Source: Ferrovibrio sp. (lineage in GTDB: Bacteria; Pseudomonadota; Alphaproteobacteria; Ferrovibrionales; Ferrovibrionaceae). Taken from it: a stretch of 64,000 bases of DNA. The DNA is taken from the NCBI RefSeq assembly GCF_025869515.1, contig NZ_JAOZVR010000077.1, forward strand, positions 1 to 64,000. Direction: 5' to 3'. Shown here one piece after another: positions 61,305 through 64,000 of the stretch. The stretch's first letter is position 1, and each line of letters begins with the position of its first letter. The notes below the pieces were generated by a model. The model was given only the letters and a program-made list of their open reading frames with translations. It did not search any database and was not told the DNA's origin. A program made the position numbers and the translations under genes.

Positions 61305-61370
61305 ATGCGCGCCATAGGGCGCCCGAAAACTATGACCCGAAAACTATGAATCATGCGCGCCATAGGGCGC
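61305..61370. repeat. Duplicated 3' end of the CBS/CorC gene
   Basis: ATGCGCGCCATAGGGCGC occurs at 61305 and 61353, and CCCGAAAACTATGA is tandem at 61322 and 61336. Read on the minus strand both longer copies encode PYGAH followed by a stop (PYGAHDS in the gene, PYGAHNS downstream), so the C-terminal codons were copied about 48 bases downstream. Confidence 0.85.
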
Positions 61371-62684
61371 GACGGGTGGCAGCGCCAGTACCTTGTCGAT
61401 GCGGCGGCCATCCATGTCGACCACCTCGAAGCGCCAGCCATGCCATTCGACATAGTCGCCGGTTTCCGGCAGGCGGCCGAAGCGCGCCAGCACAAAGCCG
61501 GCGACGGTGTGATAGTCGTCTTCCTCGGCCGGCAGCGTGATGCCGAGCCGGGCCACCAGTTCATCGCGCGCCAGCAGGCCGTCGAGCAGCCAGGAGCCGT
61601 CCTCGCGCTGCATCGCGCCGGGCAGCTCCTCGCCGTCGGGCAGCGCGAAATTGCCGGCGATGCTTTCGAGAATATCGTTCGCCGTCACCACGCCTTCGAG
61701 GCTGCCGAATTCATCGACGACGAAGGCCATGCCGGCCGGCGACTTCTGCAGCAGCGACAATGCGGCGAGCAGGTCGGCGTTTTCATGCAGCGCCGGCACC
61801 GGCCGCACGAAGCTGGTGATGCCGGCCTGCGCCAGGCCGTCGCGGCCGCTGTCGAGCAGCTGGTTGAGCACGTCTTTCACGCTGACGCTGCCCACCGGCT
61901 CATCGATCGAGCCGCGCGCGGCCGGCAGCAGCAGATGCGTGGTCTCGCGCAGGCGCAGCATCTGCTCTTCATGCGGCAGCGACAGGTCGAGCCAGTCGAG
62001 ATCGTGGCGCGGCGTCATCACGCTGCGCACCGGGCGATCGCCCAGCCGCATCACGGCGGCAATCATCTGGCGTTCGGCGGGTTCGACGGTGCCCGCACTT
62101 TCCGCCTCGGCCACCAGATGCTGGATCTCTTCTTCCGTCACCGCGCCGGCATTGCCCTTGCCCGCACCGATCAGGCGCAGCACCAGCTGCGAAGACCGGT
62201 CGAGCAGCCAGACCAGCGGCGCGGCGATGCGCGCCAGAATATGCAGCACCGGCGCCATGGCGGCCGCGATGCCTTCGGCATTCTTCAGGGCCAGTTGTTT
62301 GGGCACCAGTTCGCCGATGATCAGCGACAGATAGGTGACGATGCTGACCACGACGGCGAAGGCTGCCGGACTGGCGATGGTCGGATCGATGCCGAATTGC
62401 GCCACCAGCCAGGCGGTCAGCCGTTCGGCCAGCGTGGCGCCGGAAAAGGCGCCGGCGAAAATGCCGACCAGCGTGATGCCGATCTGCACGGCGGAGAGAA
62501 ACCGGCCGGGTTCGGTGCCGAGCTGCAGCGCCAGCCGCGCGCCGCGCCAGCCGCGCGCTTTCTTGCGCACGATGGCTTCGAGCCGCGCCTTGCGCGCCGA
62601 CACCACGGCCAGTTCCGACATCGCCAGCAGGCCGTTGACCAGGATCAGGACAACGATCAGCAGCAGTTCAAGCGCGAGCGACAT
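61344..62684 (-). CDS. CNNM/CorC/HlyC-family CBS-domain membrane protein
   Basis: The protein has 446 residues from ATG 62684, chosen because GAGGAGG precedes it; longer frames have no ribosome site. Four N-terminal helices form a DUF21 domain (ELVPKQLALKNAEGI near 115), followed by two CBS repeats (SVMTPRHDLDWLDLSL near 215; VVDEFGSLEGVVTANDILESI near 310) and a CorC/HlyC transporter-associated domain near 355-435. The family takes part in Mg2+/cation export. The ancestral stop region was duplicated just downstream. Confidence 0.9.
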   Translation of the reverse strand: MSLALELLLIVVLILVNGLLAMSELAVVSARKARLEAIVRKKARGWRGARLALQLGTEPGRFLSAVQIGITLVGIFAGAFSGATLAERLTAWLVAQFGIDPTIASPAAFAVVVSIVTYLSLIIGELVPKQLALKNAEGIAAAMAPVLHILARIAAPLVWLLDRSSQLVLRLIGAGKGNAGAVTEEEIQHLVAEAESAGTVEPAERQMIAAVMRLGDRPVRSVMTPRHDLDWLDLSLPHEEQMLRLRETTHLLLPAARGSIDEPVGSVSVKDVLNQLLDSGRDGLAQAGITSFVRPVPALHENADLLAALSLLQKSPAGMAFVVDEFGSLEGVVTANDILESIAGNFALPDGEELPGAMQREDGSWLLDGLLARDELVARLGITLPAEEDDYHTVAGFVLARFGRLPETGDYVEWHGWRFEVVDMDGRRIDKVLALPPVAPYGAHDS

Positions 62685-62907
62685 GGCCTCCTCGCGCAGG
62701 GAAACGGACCCAGGGCTGAAGCAGCGCCGGTCGGTGCAGGAATGGTGTGGAAGCGGCGACGCGCGCTGTTCTGCGGCGGCCGGCTTGGGGCGAAACGCCC
62801 GCGCTAGGTCGGTCTGGCATAGCGGCGGCACTATAGGCGAAGCGCCGCCGGCCCGCTAGGGCCGGCGGCCGCATCATGCCGCCGGCATACGCGGTGAATA
62901 CAATAGC

Positions 62908-63243
62908 TTAGATGAGTTCGGCGGCCTCGACAGCAGACGGCTTGGCCTTGCGCGGCCGCATGCTCGGCTTGCGCTTGACCGGTGCCGGCTTGCCGATGCC
63001 GAGCAGTTCGGCGCGGCGCTTTTCATTATCGGCGGCGGCTTCGGCCTGTGCCGGCGTGGCATCGCCGGCTTCGCGCGCCAGGCGCAGGGCACGCAGATGC
63101 TCCATCTTGTTGGCGGTGGCCTTGCGCCGGTCCTGCTCGGCCTTCTGCGCGGCCTCGGCTTCGCGTTCGCGCTGCGAGGCTTTCTGGAAACGCTGTTCGG
63201 CGCGGGCGCGGGCATCTTCGGATGTAATGGTACGCGATGTCAT
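62908..63243 (-). CDS. Small basic coiled-coil-like protein
   Basis: The protein has 111 residues from ATG 63243; the longer frame upstream is not supported. It is rich in Ala, Glu, Arg and Lys, and about residues 8-75 are one continuous helix. NKMEHLRALRLAREA near residue 45 resembles the KVMELRNLRLARDA of the protein at 63529. The C-terminal tail is basic (KRKPSMRPRKAKP). I recognise no family. Confidence 0.65.
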   Translation of the reverse strand: MTSRTITSEDARARAEQRFQKASQREREAEAAQKAEQDRRKATANKMEHLRALRLAREAGDATPAQAEAAADNEKRRAELLGIGKPAPVKRKPSMRPRKAKPSAVEAAELI

Positions 63244-63528
63244 GATGAACGACCTCCAATCATGCTGCGCCGCCGCCGGCTGCAAGTCAGCAGGGCGGCT
63301 GGACGGCGATAGGGAAAAACGGCGCGAGAGTGAAGGCATCCGCATCGAAGAGCCGATGATGCGAAAACTGCGCCGGCGGTGTGAATGGCAGATACGGCAT
63401 CCACGCGGATGTCGTGCAGCCGCAGCGCGGATCGGCAGGCTGCGGCACTCGGCTCTGGCAATGTATAATATATGGGGTGGCGGGGCGCCGAATACAAGGT
63501 CGCGCTAATAACCGTCAGCCGGCGCGCG

Positions 63529-63747
63529 TCACACTGTTTCTTCGGCCGGTTTTGCCGCGGCGGCGCGGCGGGCATCGCGGGCAAGACGCAGGTTACGCAG
63601 TTCCATCACCTTTGCCGTGACGGCATCGCGCTGGTCATCGGCATCGCGCGCGGCATCGGCCGCGGCCTGCTGGCGCTGCAGGGTCACTTCCTGGCGCAAC
63701 TGGGCACGTTTCTGATCGATTTCGGCCTGGATTCTGCGGGCAGTCAT
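63529..63747 (-). CDS. Small basic helical protein, paralogue of the preceding one
   Basis: This 72-residue protein is almost wholly helical, starts MTARRIQAEID and contains VTAKVMELRNLRLARDARRAA, similar to NKMEHLRALRLAREA at 62908. It carries no tail. Both genes point left and are separated by 285 bases without a gene. Function is unknown. Confidence 0.6.
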   Translation of the reverse strand: MTARRIQAEIDQKRAQLRQEVTLQRQQAAADAARDADDQRDAVTAKVMELRNLRLARDARRAAAAKPAEETV

Positions 63748-63883
63748 ACAAAGGGCTCCTGGTTACGCTGTGGCCTGAGCCTGGGCGAATATACAGCGCA
63801 GTATAGGCGATTTCGGCCCGATCCGGTGAGAATTCGCCCGCGGCGATGCGGCGGCATAGCGCCACATCACACGCGGTGCGGGA

Positions 63884-64000
63884 TCAGGAGGCGGCCAGCA
63901 GCTGGCTGCAGGCGCTCACCACATCGGAATCCGCTGCGTCACGCCCCGGCATGACGGCGAATTTCTCGGCAATCGTCCGGCGTTCGGCCCAGCCCAGCTT
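63884..64000 (-). CDS. 3' end of an unidentified gene that enters from the right
   Basis: The last 38 codons are open to the window edge and end in TGA at 63884-63886. The tail reads KLGWAERRTIAEKF, then MPGRDAADSDVVSACSQLL. Codon use fits the region. The product cannot be named from this fragment. Confidence 0.6.
   Translation of the reverse strand, partial: KLGWAERRTIAEKFAVMPGRDAADSDVVSACSQLLAAS

Noticed and set aside
1-64000. CRISPR arrays, tRNA or rRNA genes
   Set aside because: No regularly spaced identical repeats with unique spacers and no cloverleaf or rRNA sequence were seen by eye; a tRNAscan and Infernal run would settle this.

Overview
The window is GC-rich, densely packed bacterial DNA that looks alphaproteobacterial. 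The evidence is the style of the housekeeping genes (a fabI-aroC pair), PHB-era style acyl-CoA catabolic operons, dispersed palindromic repeats of the CTCGGGCTTGACCCGAG type, a LiuR-like operator, and a small RNA that resembles the suhB/alpha-r8 group. The genus cannot be fixed from the sequence alone. It splits into a mobile or accessory part (1 to about 36,040) and a chromosomal part (about 36,080 to 64,000).

Mobile edge (1-3,385). A Tn7-like tnsA and the first 409 codons of a tnsB-like DDE transposase run leftwards out of the window. A divergent gene of unknown function (1991-2971) follows. A 260-bp segment containing the 3' end of that gene (2782-3041) recurs as a decayed direct repeat at 35747-36006, so about 32.7 kb of catabolic genes lie between two copies. 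Just inside the left copy is a broken cytosine-5 DNA methyltransferase fragment.

The accessory segment holds three uptake-plus-degradation modules, each with its own regulator and a visible operator. (a) 3386-9296: aminotransferase, haloacid-dehalogenase-like hydrolase, GntR regulator, and a TAXI-type TRAP transporter. (b) 9811-23282: TRAP transporter, acyl-CoA ligase, crotonase, thioesterase, a biotin-dependent acyl-CoA carboxylase, two MaoC-type hydratases, an active-site-altered SDR, TetR regulator, and a CitE-like lyase. Together these suggest activation, carboxylation, hydration and retro-Claisen cleavage of an organic acid. (c) 23384-35744: a ten-gene leftward operon (barbiturase/cyanuric-acid-hydrolase family enzyme, two different 2-oxoglutarate/Fe(II) dioxygenases, PuuE-like deacetylase/allantoinase-fold enzyme, amidohydrolase, polyamine-type ABC transporter, Asp/Glu/hydantoin racemase) and a divergent M20 N-carbamoylase plus GntR regulator. 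A 37-bp perfect inverted repeat lies between the two arms. This looks like a complete import and ring-opening pathway for an unidentified N-heterocycle and is the strongest candidate for an undescribed system.

Chromosomal part. A Pho box precedes a Na+/Pi cotransporter with a PhoU domain (36249-37976). Then come a PAP2 phosphatase, MFS carrier, cupin, and a leftward acyl-CoA operon resembling atu/liu (SDR, carboxylase beta, acyl-CoA dehydrogenase, carboxylase alpha, GNAT, acyl-CoA dehydrogenase, membrane protein; 48592 to 40516), with LiuR-like palindromes between it and a divergent SCP2 gene. Further on are an FTR1 iron permease, a Kef-type antiporter, a PAS histidine kinase, two unknown genes, fabI, aroC, an AhpD-like protein, a second PAP2 protein, a REC-EAL regulator, a structured small RNA with its own terminator (about 61021-61107), a CorC/HlyC-type CBS protein, and two small paralogous basic proteins. 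A gene fragment leaves the window at the right edge. No rRNA, tRNA or CRISPR array was recognised.
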